From Pseudomonas allokribbensis (lineage in GTDB: Bacteria > Pseudomonadota > Gammaproteobacteria > Pseudomonadales > Pseudomonadaceae): 64,000 bases of DNA. The translations under genes and the position numbers were made by a program. Location of the stretch: the NCBI RefSeq assembly GCF_014863605.1, contig NZ_CP062252.1:6115501-6179500 (forward strand), in the 5' to 3' direction. Within the stretch, counting starts at the first letter, position 1, and every line of letters starts with the position of its first letter. Of the stretch, positions 45,504-54,256 are shown piece after piece. A model generated the notes under the pieces. The model worked only from the letters and a program-made list of their open reading frames with translations. It searched no databases and was not told the DNA's origin.

Positions 45504-46577
45504 ATGCAAATAAATCCCTATCTATTCATATTGCCGCGCACGCCAGGACAAATAGTCTGGAACTATAAAGATCACACGCAACATGAACTCGATCTGGACT
45601 ATTCATCTCGCCTGGCACAACTAATCCACAACCCCGAGCTGTACGACAACGACAACATCATAGATACACAATTACTCAATGCCGGAATACTGACAGTATC
45701 GGTAATAAACAACCCCGTCTGGGGCTGGGATGAACTGTCGAAGATTTATCACATCGGCACCCGCAACATTCCCTGCGAATATATTCCGGACAACATTCAT
45801 GAATGGGCCAGACAATACCTGGAACATTGCAACGAAGTGCTCGCCTCCTCGCCCCCGGCCGATGACACGGCTGAGCGCCCCCCAGGCAGACGCATCGCTC
45901 TCCCCGCGCCGTCGACATTGAATGACGACAGTCTGTCGAACGCCTTGACCCGGCGAAAAACCTGCCGGTCCTTCACCGGTTCAGCCGTTCGGCTGAGTGA
46001 TGTCGGCTCCTTGCTGTACCTGACTCTCGGCTATCTGCGCGAGCGCGAAGGCGATTGCGACGACAGCATCGCCGAAGGACTCGACGCCCGCCGCAGCAGC
46101 CCTTCCGGTGGCGGGCTCAATGCCTGCGAAGGTTACCTGCTGATCCAGAACGTCGAAGGACTGGCACCTGGCGTATATGCCTATCACCCGACCGAACACG
46201 CCTTGAGCCTGATCAACCCGTCGCCCGACACAGCGCTGGGCAATCTGCTGGGAGGCCAGCACTTCATCAACAACCTGCCACTGGGCCTGTTCATCACCGC
46301 CCGTTTCGACAGGCTCTGGTGGAAGTATCCCCACTCGCGCGCCTACCGAATGGCGTTCGTCGAGGCCGGGCATCTTTCACAGACGTTTCAACTGGCCGCC
46401 ACCGCGCTAGGCATGAACACCTGGCTGACAGGCGCATTCGCCGACGATCAGGTCGACACATTGCTGCAACTGGAGAACGCTACCGAGCAACCGTTGTTCT
46501 TTGTCGGTTGCGGCGAAAGCGACGGTCAGGCGATGTGCCAGGAAATGCGCGACCTGTTGCGCGAGACGCCAGCATGA
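45504..46577 (+). CDS. SagB/ThcOx-type flavin-dependent peptide dehydrogenase
   Basis: A 357-residue protein. Residues ~1-110 look like the winged-helix-type N-terminal domain of this family (WNYKDHTQHELDLDYSSRLA). Residues ~140-355 form a nitroreductase-fold FMN domain: ALTRRKTCRSFTG, the SPSGGGLNACEGYLLIQNV block, PGVYAYHPTEHAL, AFVEAGHLSQTFQLAATALGMN and the ending FFVGCGESD. Family members oxidise azoline rings in thiazole/oxazole peptides. No YcaO cyclase is present here, so another oxidation is likely. Codons are AT-rich at the 5' end and approach the chromosomal norm downstream. The stop overlaps the start of the next gene (ATGA). Confidence 0.85.
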   Translation: MQINPYLFILPRTPGQIVWNYKDHTQHELDLDYSSRLAQLIHNPELYDNDNIIDTQLLNAGILTVSVINNPVWGWDELSKIYHIGTRNIPCEYIPDNIHEWARQYLEHCNEVLASSPPADDTAERPPGRRIALPAPSTLNDDSLSNALTRRKTCRSFTGSAVRLSDVGSLLYLTLGYLREREGDCDDSIAEGLDARRSSPSGGGLNACEGYLLIQNVEGLAPGVYAYHPTEHALSLINPSPDTALGNLLGGQHFINNLPLGLFITARFDRLWWKYPHSRAYRMAFVEAGHLSQTFQLAATALGMNTWLTGAFADDQVDTLLQLENATEQPLFFVGCGESDGQAMCQEMRDLLRETPA

Positions 46578-47530
46578 GCCTTCTCCCCCTGGCCCCGGCC
46601 TTCGAGTTTTCACTGGGCGACTGGAACACCCGCGCTTCGGTGCGTACCAGCGCCCACGATTACCGCTTGCCGGCTGACATCGCGCAACAACTGGAAACCC
46701 GTCATTGGTTCCCGCCGGCATTTCTGCCCTATCTCGCCCACCCGGCCATCGAAGCGGCGGGCCGTTCGGTAGTGCATCGGCTCACGGCCAGTCATCTGGT
46801 GCATTTTCTCGACTACACCACGTTGCTTGAACACCGCATCGTCAATCGCGCCGTGGAAGTCATCGTCCACGGCGAACTGCCGGTCGATCTTCTGCCATCC
46901 ATGAAAACCGCCGCACTGCAGCTCTACACCGATGAGGGCTACCACGCCCTGTTTTCCCATCAGGTCGCGGAACAGATCGCCGGGTTCTACGCCATCACCG
47001 GGCGCCCGGTGATGCCCAGGCGCATCACGCGGATGGACGGGCTGATCGCCAGAACACCTCAAGAGCAGCGACCGCTGACGTGGTTCCTGCTTGGCTTCGT
47101 CTCGGAAACCATCATTGCCCGGGAACTGCTCGACGTCTGCCGGGACAGCCTGGTGTCCGGGGTCAACGACATGCTGCGCGATCACCTCACGGACGAAGCG
47201 CGCCACAGTCGCTACTTCACTGAAGTGTTCCACTACCTCTGGCTGCACCTGGGCGCGCAACAACGAACCTTCGCCGCCGCCACCCTGCTTGAGATCCTCG
47301 GGATCTTCTTCGAAATCGATGAACCGTGGCTGCGGCAAAGCCTGTACAACGCCGGGATCGCAGACAGCGTCGTGACGGAGATACTCGGCAAGCTGGTAAC
47401 GGTGCAAGCCACCCGATCGCGCGCACGGGCAGGCAGCGTCGCCACGTTGAATGCACTGAAGAAAGCCGGATTTTTCACTGAACCTCAAAACCAGATACTT
47501 TTCGCCAAGGCAGGATTGATCGATGGATAA
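46574..47530 (+). CDS. AurF-like non-heme diiron oxygenase
   Basis: A 318-residue helical protein. All seven iron ligands expected from AurF (as I recall E101, E136, H139, E196, H223, E227, H230) have counterparts with matching spacing: Glu86, Glu121 and His124 (TDEGYH), Glu178 (FVSETIIA), His204, Glu208 and His211 (HLTDEARH). AurF-type enzymes oxidise amines to hydroxylamine, nitroso or nitro groups; others in the family do different oxygenations. The family call is sequence-based; the substrate is unknown. ATG 46574 overlaps the dehydrogenase stop, and the stop overlaps the exporter start, so the enzymes and exporter are translationally coupled. Confidence 0.87.
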   Translation: MSLLPLAPAFEFSLGDWNTRASVRTSAHDYRLPADIAQQLETRHWFPPAFLPYLAHPAIEAAGRSVVHRLTASHLVHFLDYTTLLEHRIVNRAVEVIVHGELPVDLLPSMKTAALQLYTDEGYHALFSHQVAEQIAGFYAITGRPVMPRRITRMDGLIARTPQEQRPLTWFLLGFVSETIIARELLDVCRDSLVSGVNDMLRDHLTDEARHSRYFTEVFHYLWLHLGAQQRTFAAATLLEILGIFFEIDEPWLRQSLYNAGIADSVVTEILGKLVTVQATRSRARAGSVATLNALKKAGFFTEPQNQILFAKAGLIDG

Positions 47531-48755
47531 AGGAAAATCCGGGGTGACGACCCGACAACGTCGCGGGGCCGTCAGCCTGTTGCTGGCGATGGTGTTGCTG
47601 GGTGTATTTCCGCTGGATGTTCTGCTGCCTTCGTTCCCGGCGCTGGCCGAACACTTTCGCAGCACTCCGGCGGACATCGCACTGTCCATCAGCCTGTTCG
47701 CCGTCGGCATCGCCTTCGCCCAGTTGCTGATCGGGCCGTTGTCGGATGTGATCGGTCGCAAGGGGCTGCTGCTCGCCGGCATGAGCGTTTCAATGCTCGG
47801 TGCCCTCGGGTGTGTAATGACCTCGGACTATTCGCTGTTCCTGATATTCCGGGTCGTTCAGGCGCTGGGTTGCGGTTGCTTCGTGCTGTCCCAGGCATTG
47901 GTCCAGGATCTGTTCGAGGGCGAGGAGCGCGATCGCCTGCGAATCCTGATGGTCACCGCCGGCGGGATTTTCATCTCGGTATCGCCGCTGGCAGGCACGT
48001 TCATTCAGGCAACGCTGGGGTGGCGTGGCAGCTTCTGGGTGTTCATCGCATTATCCGCCGTGGTGTTGATCAAGGCCTGGCTGTTTCTGGAGAACACTCG
48101 GCCAACCGTCAGTGGCACACATACAAACTTCCTCACGGCTTACCGACGGGTGCTGGGAGATTTCGACTTCGTCAGCTACTGGCTGATTTCGGCATTTGCG
48201 TTCGCCTGCCACTTTTCATTCATCGTGATCTCGCCGCTGATCTTCATGGACCGGCTGCAATTGTCCGCTTACGAATTTTCCTTGATCCTGCTGATCTACG
48301 GGGCGGCGTACGTCACGGGGGGCATTCTCGCCAGCGTGCTGAGCAGGCGCATCACCAGCGGCCAGCAGATGGTCGTCGGCCTTAGCCTGATTCTGTGCGC
48401 CGGTGTGACCATGCTGTACCTGTCATCGAACTTTGCACTGGCTCCGGCGACGGTGCTGATCCCGATGCTGATCTGCACCGCCGGCACCACCATTGCCCGA
48501 CCGGCCGCCACCTCCCGGGCCATGAGCCTGTTTCCGGACAACGCCGGCACCTCGGCCTCTGCCGGCAGCACGATCATTTTCATCTGCGGCGGTTTGATCA
48601 GTGCCTTGATCAGTCTGAGCCCGACCAACCTGCAATCCACCCTGGGCTACAGCTTTGTCTTGCTCAGTGGTGTGGCGCTCGCCTTGAACAACCGGATCAG
48701 CCGTCGCGCCAGAATCCTGCAAACCGGTGCCATCGCACAGCCGGGCGGCGATTAA
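47523..48755 (+). CDS. Bcr/CflA-type MFS exporter
   Basis: A 410-residue transporter with 12 predicted helices. The first starts at about residue 17 (LLLAMVLLGVFPLDVLLPSFPAL). The MFS loop 2-3 signature is GPLSDVIGRKGLLLAG, and the Bcr/CflA-type helix 4-5 region is FRVVQALGCGCFVLSQALVQDLF. FLENTRPT follows helix 6. Proteins of this group export small drugs and amino-acid-like molecules by proton antiport. It overlaps the diiron oxygenase gene by eight bases, so it probably exports the cluster product and may give self-resistance. Confidence 0.88.
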   Translation: MDKGKSGVTTRQRRGAVSLLLAMVLLGVFPLDVLLPSFPALAEHFRSTPADIALSISLFAVGIAFAQLLIGPLSDVIGRKGLLLAGMSVSMLGALGCVMTSDYSLFLIFRVVQALGCGCFVLSQALVQDLFEGEERDRLRILMVTAGGIFISVSPLAGTFIQATLGWRGSFWVFIALSAVVLIKAWLFLENTRPTVSGTHTNFLTAYRRVLGDFDFVSYWLISAFAFACHFSFIVISPLIFMDRLQLSAYEFSLILLIYGAAYVTGGILASVLSRRITSGQQMVVGLSLILCAGVTMLYLSSNFALAPATVLIPMLICTAGTTIARPAATSRAMSLFPDNAGTSASAGSTIIFICGGLISALISLSPTNLQSTLGYSFVLLSGVALALNNRISRRARILQTGAIAQPGGD

Positions 48756-49021
48756 ACCTGCCAGTCGTCATTCCGCACGGGGCGTCAGCGCTGGAACAAC
48801 GTTTTGCGCCATTCCCTCCTGACGCCAGCGGTGTAGAATCGCGAGATTCATCGCCATTCATCCCCGGCGGGTTTATGAGCTCAGGCTGAGACCAGCGGCG
48901 ATCCCGCAACGTCATCGGCAACTTCAGGACACACGGCCATTTCTGAGTGTTCCAGACGTCAATAGAAGCTCACTCCCCTTTTGCACCTGATTAGTAAGTG
49001 ATTAGCCGCCCGGAGTGTTCC

Positions 49022-50863
49022 ATGCCAGATTACCGTTCGAAAACATCCACCCACGGCCGCAACATGGCCGGCGCCCGCGCACTGTGGCGCGCCACCGGGA
49101 TGAAAGATGACGACTTCAAGAAGCCGATCATCGCGATTGCCAACTCCTTCACCCAGTTCGTACCGGGCCACGTTCACCTGAAGGACCTGGGCCAACTGGT
49201 TGCCCGTGAAATCGAACGCGCCGGTGGCGTGGCGAAAGAATTCAACACCATCGCCGTGGACGACGGCATCGCCATGGGCCACGACGGCATGCTGTATTCG
49301 CTACCGAGCCGCGAGATTATCGCCGACTCCGTCGAGTACATGGTCAACGCCCACTGCGCCGACGCCATCGTCTGCATCTCGAACTGCGACAAGATCACCC
49401 CGGGCATGCTGATGGCCGCCCTGCGCCTGAACATTCCGGTGATCTTCGTCTCCGGCGGCCCGATGGAAGCCGGCAAGACCAAACTGGCCAGCCACGGTCT
49501 CGACCTCGTCGACGCCATGGTCATCGCCGCCGACTCCAGCGCTTCTGACGAGAAGGTTGCCGAGTACGAGCGCAGCGCCTGCCCGACCTGCGGTTCGTGC
49601 TCCGGCATGTTCACCGCCAACTCGATGAACTGTTTGACCGAAGCCCTGGGCCTCGCACTGCCGGGCAACGGTTCGACCCTGGCCACCCACAGCGACCGCG
49701 AACAGCTGTTCCTGCAGGCCGGCCGCACCATCGTCGAACTGTGCAAACGCTACTACGGCGAGAACGACGAGTCGGTACTGCCGCGCAACATCGCCAACTT
49801 CAAGGCGTTTGAGAACGCGATGATGCTCGACATCGCCATGGGCGGCTCGACCAACACCATCCTGCACCTGCTGGCCGCTGCCCAGGAAGCCGAGATCGCG
49901 TTCGACCTGCGCGACATCGATCGCCTGTCGCGCGTAGTGCCACAACTGTGCAAAGTCGCGCCGAACATCCAGAAGTACCACATGGAAGACGTGCACCGCG
50001 CCGGCGGCATCTTCAGCATCCTCGGTTCGCTGGCCCGTGGCGGCCTGCTGCACACCGACCTGCCGACCGTGCACAGCCGCAGCATGGAAGAAGCCATCGC
50101 CAAGTGGGACATTACCCAGACCGACGATGAAGCCGTACACCACTTCTTCAAGGCCGGCCCGGCAGGCATTCCGACGCAAACAGCGTTCAGCCAGTCGACC
50201 CGTTGGGAAACCCTGGACGACGACCGCGAAAACGGCTGCATCCGCAGCTTCGAGCACGCCTATTCGAAAGAAGGCGGCCTGGCCGTGCTGTACGGCAACA
50301 TCGCCCTGGACGGCTGCGTGGTGAAAACCGCCGGCGTCGATGAATCGATCCACGTCTTCGAAGGCAACGCGAAGATCTTCGAAAGCCAGGACAGCGCCGT
50401 GCGCGGCATCCTCGCCGACGAAGTAAAGGAAGGCGACATCGTCATCATTCGCTACGAAGGCCCGAAAGGCGGCCCGGGCATGCAGGAAATGCTCTACCCG
50501 ACGTCGTACCTGAAATCCAAAGGCCTGGGCAAAGCCTGCGCCCTGCTGACCGATGGCCGTTTCTCCGGCGGCACCTCCGGCCTGTCCATCGGCCACGCTT
50601 CGCCAGAAGCTGCAGCCGGCGGCGCGATCGGTCTGGTGCAGGACGGTGACAAGGTGCTGATCGACATTCCGAACCGCTCGATCAACCTGTTGATCAGCGA
50701 CGAAGAACTGGCGGCACGCCGGGTCGAGCAGGACAAGAAGGGCTGGAAACCGGTGGAAATACGTCCACGCAAAGTGACCACCGCCCTCAAGGCCTACGCC
50801 CTGCTGGCGACCAGCGCCGACAAGGGTGCGGTGCGTAACAAGGCGATGCTCGACGGGCTGTGA
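49022..50863 (+). CDS. ilvD: Dihydroxy-acid dehydratase
   Basis: A 613-residue Fe-S dehydratase of valine, leucine and isoleucine synthesis. Cluster ligands are in [10 protein letters not shown] and [19 protein letters not shown]. Other landmarks: [35 protein letters not shown] and [19 protein letters not shown] 49022 ([12 protein letters not shown]) gives the family length; the frame is open to 48998. About 266 bases precede it, with a TAGAAT at 48834-48839 that could be a -10 element; I found no clear leader peptide or riboswitch there. Confidence 0.97.
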   Translation: MPDYRSKTSTHGRNMAGARALWRATGMKDDDFKKPIIAIANSFTQFVPGHVHLKDLGQLVAREIERAGGVAKEFNTIAVDDGIAMGHDGMLYSLPSREIIADSVEYMVNAHCADAIVCISNCDKITPGMLMAALRLNIPVIFVSGGPMEAGKTKLASHGLDLVDAMVIAADSSASDEKVAEYERSACPTCGSCSGMFTANSMNCLTEALGLALPGNGSTLATHSDREQLFLQAGRTIVELCKRYYGENDESVLPRNIANFKAFENAMMLDIAMGGSTNTILHLLAAAQEAEIAFDLRDIDRLSRVVPQLCKVAPNIQKYHMEDVHRAGGIFSILGSLARGGLLHTDLPTVHSRSMEEAIAKWDITQTDDEAVHHFFKAGPAGIPTQTAFSQSTRWETLDDDRENGCIRSFEHAYSKEGGLAVLYGNIALDGCVVKTAGVDESIHVFEGNAKIFESQDSAVRGILADEVKEGDIVIIRYEGPKGGPGMQEMLYPTSYLKSKGLGKACALLTDGRFSGGTSGLSIGHASPEAAAGGAIGLVQDGDKVLIDIPNRSINLLISDEELAARRVEQDKKGWKPVEIRPRKVTTALKAYALLATSADKGAVRNKAMLDGL

Positions 50864-50881
50864 TACTTAACCGTCGCGCAT

Positions 50882-50914
50882 AAAAATGCCCCGCCAAGTG
50901 CGGGGCATTTTTTT
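50882..50914 (+). terminator. Bidirectional intrinsic terminator between ilvD and pchP
   Basis: AAAATGCCCCGC and GCGGGGCATTTT pair across a 5-base loop (CAAGT), followed by a T-run and preceded by A residues. It serves both convergent genes. Confidence 0.93.
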
Positions 50915-50924
50915 GCCTTGAGGA

Positions 50925-51986
50925 TTACTGAATCTCTTCCGGCTTCACGATCACCCAGTTCTTGTCCGCCGTCACCGGCAAACCTTCCTTCGCCTGAGCT
51001 GCTGCGTGCTTGGCCATCATGCCGTTGAGCTGGGTCATGTACTTGTCCTTGCGGTTGACCCACAGGTGAATGCCGCCCTTGGCCACGTCGACGCTGTGGA
51101 ACAGCATGTAGCCGTCGCTGCTCGGGGTGTCGCCGCCCACCAGCACCGGTTTTTTCCATTCGTCGATGTAGGTCAGGATCGCCGCGTGCTTGCCGGCCAT
51201 CCAGGTCGCCGGGGTCCACAGGTAAGGCGTCAGTTCCAGGCCGAGATTGGCCTTCTCGTCATACTTGCCGGCGGTGATCTGCTTGCGCGCGGTGGTCAGT
51301 TCGCCGGTCTTTGGATCCTTGAGCAGCAGCGATACACCGATCACGTTCTGCGGTTTGACGTTGTAGCCGTACTTCGGATCGGCCGCGACCATCCGCACCA
51401 GTTCTTCGGAGGCGGCGGTCATCACGTAGACCTCGATGCCGTTCTCCATCAACTTGTTGTACAACTCGGCCTGACCGGCGAAGACTTTCGGCGGCTGGAC
51501 GTCGAGGTTCTTCACCACATCGCCATCGTAATAAGTCGCCGGCACCGGTTTGCCCGACGCCATCAGCTCATCGACGTAGCCTTTGAGTTCCTTGAGGGTG
51601 AAACCGGAGAACACCTGCGCGACCCATGGGTAGCAGACCATGTCGTCGACTTCGCAGAGGCGATAGTAGTAGCTGAACAGGCTTTCCTTGTGGTCGGCGG
51701 TGTCCTTGAACGGCATCAGTTTCAGGGAGGGGTCGAGCTTGTCGCGGGTGATCAGGCCCTTGTTTTCCATGAACGGCAGCAACGACTCTTCGAGGTCGTA
51801 GCGGTAGCTGGTGTTGTCCATGTCGAACACCGCGTAGTTACCCTTGTTGGCATTGGCGGCGATCATCGCGTCCAGCGCCTTGGCCTGATCCGCCGGCCAG
51901 TGTTTCAGGTCGGTGGCAAAAGCCTGAGTGGCCAGGCCCATCCCCACAGTCAGCGCGACAGCCAGAAATTTCGGTGCAAACTTCAT
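50925..51986 (-). CDS. pchP: Phosphorylcholine phosphatase (HAD family), periplasmic
   Basis: A 353-residue protein with a signal peptide of about 24 residues (VALTVGMGLATQAFA). HAD motif I is YAVFDMDNTSYRYD, with nucleophile Asp55 and acid Asp57. Motif II is in YVMTAASEELVRMV, and the motif III/IV region is GGDTPSSDGYMLFHS. The sequence closely follows what I recall of P. aeruginosa PchP (PA5292), which releases choline from phosphorylcholine in the periplasm. ATG 51986 is chosen for the signal peptide, although the frame remains open far upstream to 53210. Confidence 0.93.
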   Translation of the reverse strand: MKFAPKFLAVALTVGMGLATQAFATDLKHWPADQAKALDAMIAANANKGNYAVFDMDNTSYRYDLEESLLPFMENKGLITRDKLDPSLKLMPFKDTADHKESLFSYYYRLCEVDDMVCYPWVAQVFSGFTLKELKGYVDELMASGKPVPATYYDGDVVKNLDVQPPKVFAGQAELYNKLMENGIEVYVMTAASEELVRMVAADPKYGYNVKPQNVIGVSLLLKDPKTGELTTARKQITAGKYDEKANLGLELTPYLWTPATWMAGKHAAILTYIDEWKKPVLVGGDTPSSDGYMLFHSVDVAKGGIHLWVNRKDKYMTQLNGMMAKHAAAQAKEGLPVTADKNWVIVKPEEIQ

Positions 51987-52226
51987 GGACACTTCTCCCT
52001 GAGTCAAAGAAATCGACGCTAACAAATAAATGTGACAGTCCTCGTCTGTCAGCGACCGTCCGCGTCCCTTCCGCGCCAGTTGCATCCCCGAGAGCGACAC
52101 ACGCTTATTCCAAAAACGACGGACGACCTTCGATTTCGGTATTAATTCATTGGAAATCAAACTGTTAGGCTTGCCGGTTCGCAACAGCCCCGGAAGGTTG
52201 TTGGCACAGTCTTTTCTGGAGTCCTC

Positions 52227-53618
52227 ATGAATCTGCCTCTGATTCTCAACTTGCTGGTGTTCCTCGCCCTGCTCTTCGGCCTGGCGCAAACCCGTCACAC
52301 CTCGTGGAGCCTGGCGAAAAAAGTCTTGCTCGCGCTGGTGCTGGGCGTGGCATTCGGCGTCGCGCTGCACACGATTTACGGTGCCGGCAACCCGGTGCTG
52401 AAAGCCTCGATCGGCTGGTTCGATCTGGTCGGCAACGGTTACGTGCAACTGCTGCAAATGATCGTGATCCCGCTGGTGTTCGCCTCGATCCTCAGCGCCG
52501 TGGCCCGCCTGCACAACGCTTCGTCGCTGGGCAAGATCAGCTTCCTGACCATCGGCACACTGCTGTTCACCACCGCGATTGCGGCGCTGATCGGCATCGG
52601 CCTGACCAACCTGTTCGGCCTGACCGCCGAAGGCCTGGTCGCCGGCACTCAGGAAATGGCCCGTCTGCAAACCATTCAGACCGACTATGCCGGCAAGGTC
52701 GCCGACCTGAATGTGCCGCAACTGCTGCTGTCGTTCATCCCGCAGAACCCGTTCGCCGACCTGGCCCGGGCCAAGCCGACGTCGATCATCAGCGTGGTGA
52801 TCTTCGCCGCGTTCCTGGGGGTTGCCGCGCTGCAACTGCTCAAGGATGACGTCGAGAAAGGTCAGAAAGTGATCAACGCCATCGACACCCTGCAAGCCTG
52901 GGTGATGCGTCTGGTGCGTCTGGTGATGAAGCTGACCCCGTACGGCGTGCTGGCGCTGATGACCAAAGTGGTGGCGGGTTCCAACCTGCAAGACATCATC
53001 AAACTCGGCAGTTTTGTGGTGGTGTCGTACCTCGGTCTGGGCCTGATGTTCGTGGTGCACGGCCTGCTGGTGTCGGCGGCCGGGATCAACCCGCTGCGCT
53101 TCTTCCGCAAGATCTGGCCGGTGCTGACCTTCGCGTTCACCAGCCGTTCCAGCGCCGCGAGCATCCCGCTGAGCATCGAAGCGCAGACCCGTCGTCTGGG
53201 CATTCCGCAATCGGTTGCCAGCTTCGCCGCATCGTTCGGTGCGACCATCGGCCAGAACGGCTGCGCCGGTCTGTACCCGGCAATGTTGGCGGTGATGGTT
53301 GCGCCAACAGTCGGCATCAACCCGCTGGATCCGCTGTGGATCGCGACGCTGGTGGCGATTGTGACCTTAAGTTCGGCCGGTGTGGCGGGCGTGGGTGGCG
53401 GTGCGACTTTCGCGGCACTGATCGTGCTGCCGGCCATGGGCTTGCCGGTTTCGCTGGTGGCGTTGCTGATTTCGGTCGAGCCGCTGATCGACATGGGTCG
53501 TACGGCGTTGAACGTGAGTGGTTCGATCACCGCTGGCGCGATTACCAGCCAGGTGATGCAGCAGACCGACAAGGCCCTGCTGGATGCCGATGAGCATGCG
53601 GAGCTTGCTCAGGCTTGA
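52227..53618 (+). CDS. tcyP: L-cystine transporter, TcyP/YdjN-like (DAACS family)
   Basis: A 463-residue sodium/proton-dicarboxylate symporter-family protein. Membrane helices begin at residue ~4 ([17 protein letters not shown]). Family landmarks are [21 protein letters not shown], the serine-rich hairpin [39 protein letters not shown] and the C-terminal [26 protein letters not shown]. The length of 463 equals E. coli YdjN (TcyP), the cystine importer, and the N-terminal region fits it better than DctA or GltP. Substrate assignment is inferred from that similarity. It is divergent from pchP across 240 bases with no other feature seen. Confidence 0.85.
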   Translation: MNLPLILNLLVFLALLFGLAQTRHTSWSLAKKVLLALVLGVAFGVALHTIYGAGNPVLKASIGWFDLVGNGYVQLLQMIVIPLVFASILSAVARLHNASSLGKISFLTIGTLLFTTAIAALIGIGLTNLFGLTAEGLVAGTQEMARLQTIQTDYAGKVADLNVPQLLLSFIPQNPFADLARAKPTSIISVVIFAAFLGVAALQLLKDDVEKGQKVINAIDTLQAWVMRLVRLVMKLTPYGVLALMTKVVAGSNLQDIIKLGSFVVVSYLGLGLMFVVHGLLVSAAGINPLRFFRKIWPVLTFAFTSRSSAASIPLSIEAQTRRLGIPQSVASFAASFGATIGQNGCAGLYPAMLAVMVAPTVGINPLDPLWIATLVAIVTLSSAGVAGVGGGATFAALIVLPAMGLPVSLVALLISVEPLIDMGRTALNVSGSITAGAITSQVMQQTDKALLDADEHAELAQA

Positions 53619-53625
53619 TTGACGT

Positions 53626-53655
53626 TGTAGCGAGGGAGCGTGCTCCCTCGCTACA
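53626..53655. terminator. Hairpin between tcyP and the convergent folA
   Basis: TGTAGCGAGGGAGC and GCTCCCTCGCTACA form a perfect 14-bp stem around GT. No T-run follows. The GAGGGAGC core looks like a common intergenic hairpin of fluorescent pseudomonads, which may act as a bidirectional terminator or REP-like element. Confidence 0.6.
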
Positions 53656-53658
53656 GAT

Positions 53659-54171
53659 TCAGGCTTTTTCCCAGACTTCGAAGTTGTAAGCCGGTTTGTC
53701 GCCTTCAGCCGGATTCGGCACGTTCGACACCAGTTTCCACTGGTTGAGATCGAACTCCGGAAACCACGCATCGCCTTCCGGGCTCAGTGCCACACGGGTC
53801 AGATACAAGCGATCCGCCTGCGCCAGCCCCTGCGCATACAGTTGCGCCCCGCCAATCAGCATCAACTCGTCGACGCCCTGCTCTTTCGCCCACTCTTCGG
53901 CGCGAACCACGGCAGCTTCCAGCGACGGATAGACTTCCGCGCCTTCCAGCACCAGACCGGCCTGACGGCTGACCACGATATTCAAGCGGCCCGGCAACGG
54001 ACGGCCGAGGGAATCCCAGGTCTTGCGGCCCATGATGATCGGTTTGCCGAGCGTCGTGGCCTTGAAGTATTTGAAGTCCCCCGGCAGGTGCCAGGGCATG
54101 CTGTTGTCGACGCCGATCACACGGTTTTCACCGAGGGCTGCGATCAGGCTGAGGGGGAGTGATTTAGTCAT
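53659..54171 (-). CDS. folA: Dihydrofolate reductase
   Basis: A 170-residue DHFR that reduces dihydrofolate with NADPH. Landmarks: LSLIAALGENRVIGVDNSMPWHLPGDFKYFKATT, then PIIMGRKTWDSLGRPLPGR, LMLIGGAQLYAQGL and LYLTRVALSPEGDAWFP. The substrate carboxylate is in the MPWHLPGD region at about residue 29. ATG 54171 (MTKSLPLSLIAAL) is chosen, as the longer frame to 54237 has no family similarity. Confidence 0.96.
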   Translation of the reverse strand: MTKSLPLSLIAALGENRVIGVDNSMPWHLPGDFKYFKATTLGKPIIMGRKTWDSLGRPLPGRLNIVVSRQAGLVLEGAEVYPSLEAAVVRAEEWAKEQGVDELMLIGGAQLYAQGLAQADRLYLTRVALSPEGDAWFPEFDLNQWKLVSNVPNPAEGDKPAYNFEVWEKA

Positions 54172-54256
54172 GCCGGCGAGGATACCAGAGCCGCCCTTAC
54201 CCCGATAAGCGCCACAGCGGTTATGCTCACGACTCAATCAAGCAACGGGATGCCGC

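Noticed and set aside
45362..48755. Thiazole/oxazole-modified peptide (microcin B17 or streptolysin S-type) cluster
   Set aside because: There is no YcaO cyclodehydratase or E1-like partner, and the short peptide has no Cys and only isolated Ser and Thr residues.
51987..53210. Long upstream extension of the pchP reading frame
   Set aside because: The extension is antisense to the cystine transporter gene and would bury the signal peptide; ATG 51986 is the proper start.
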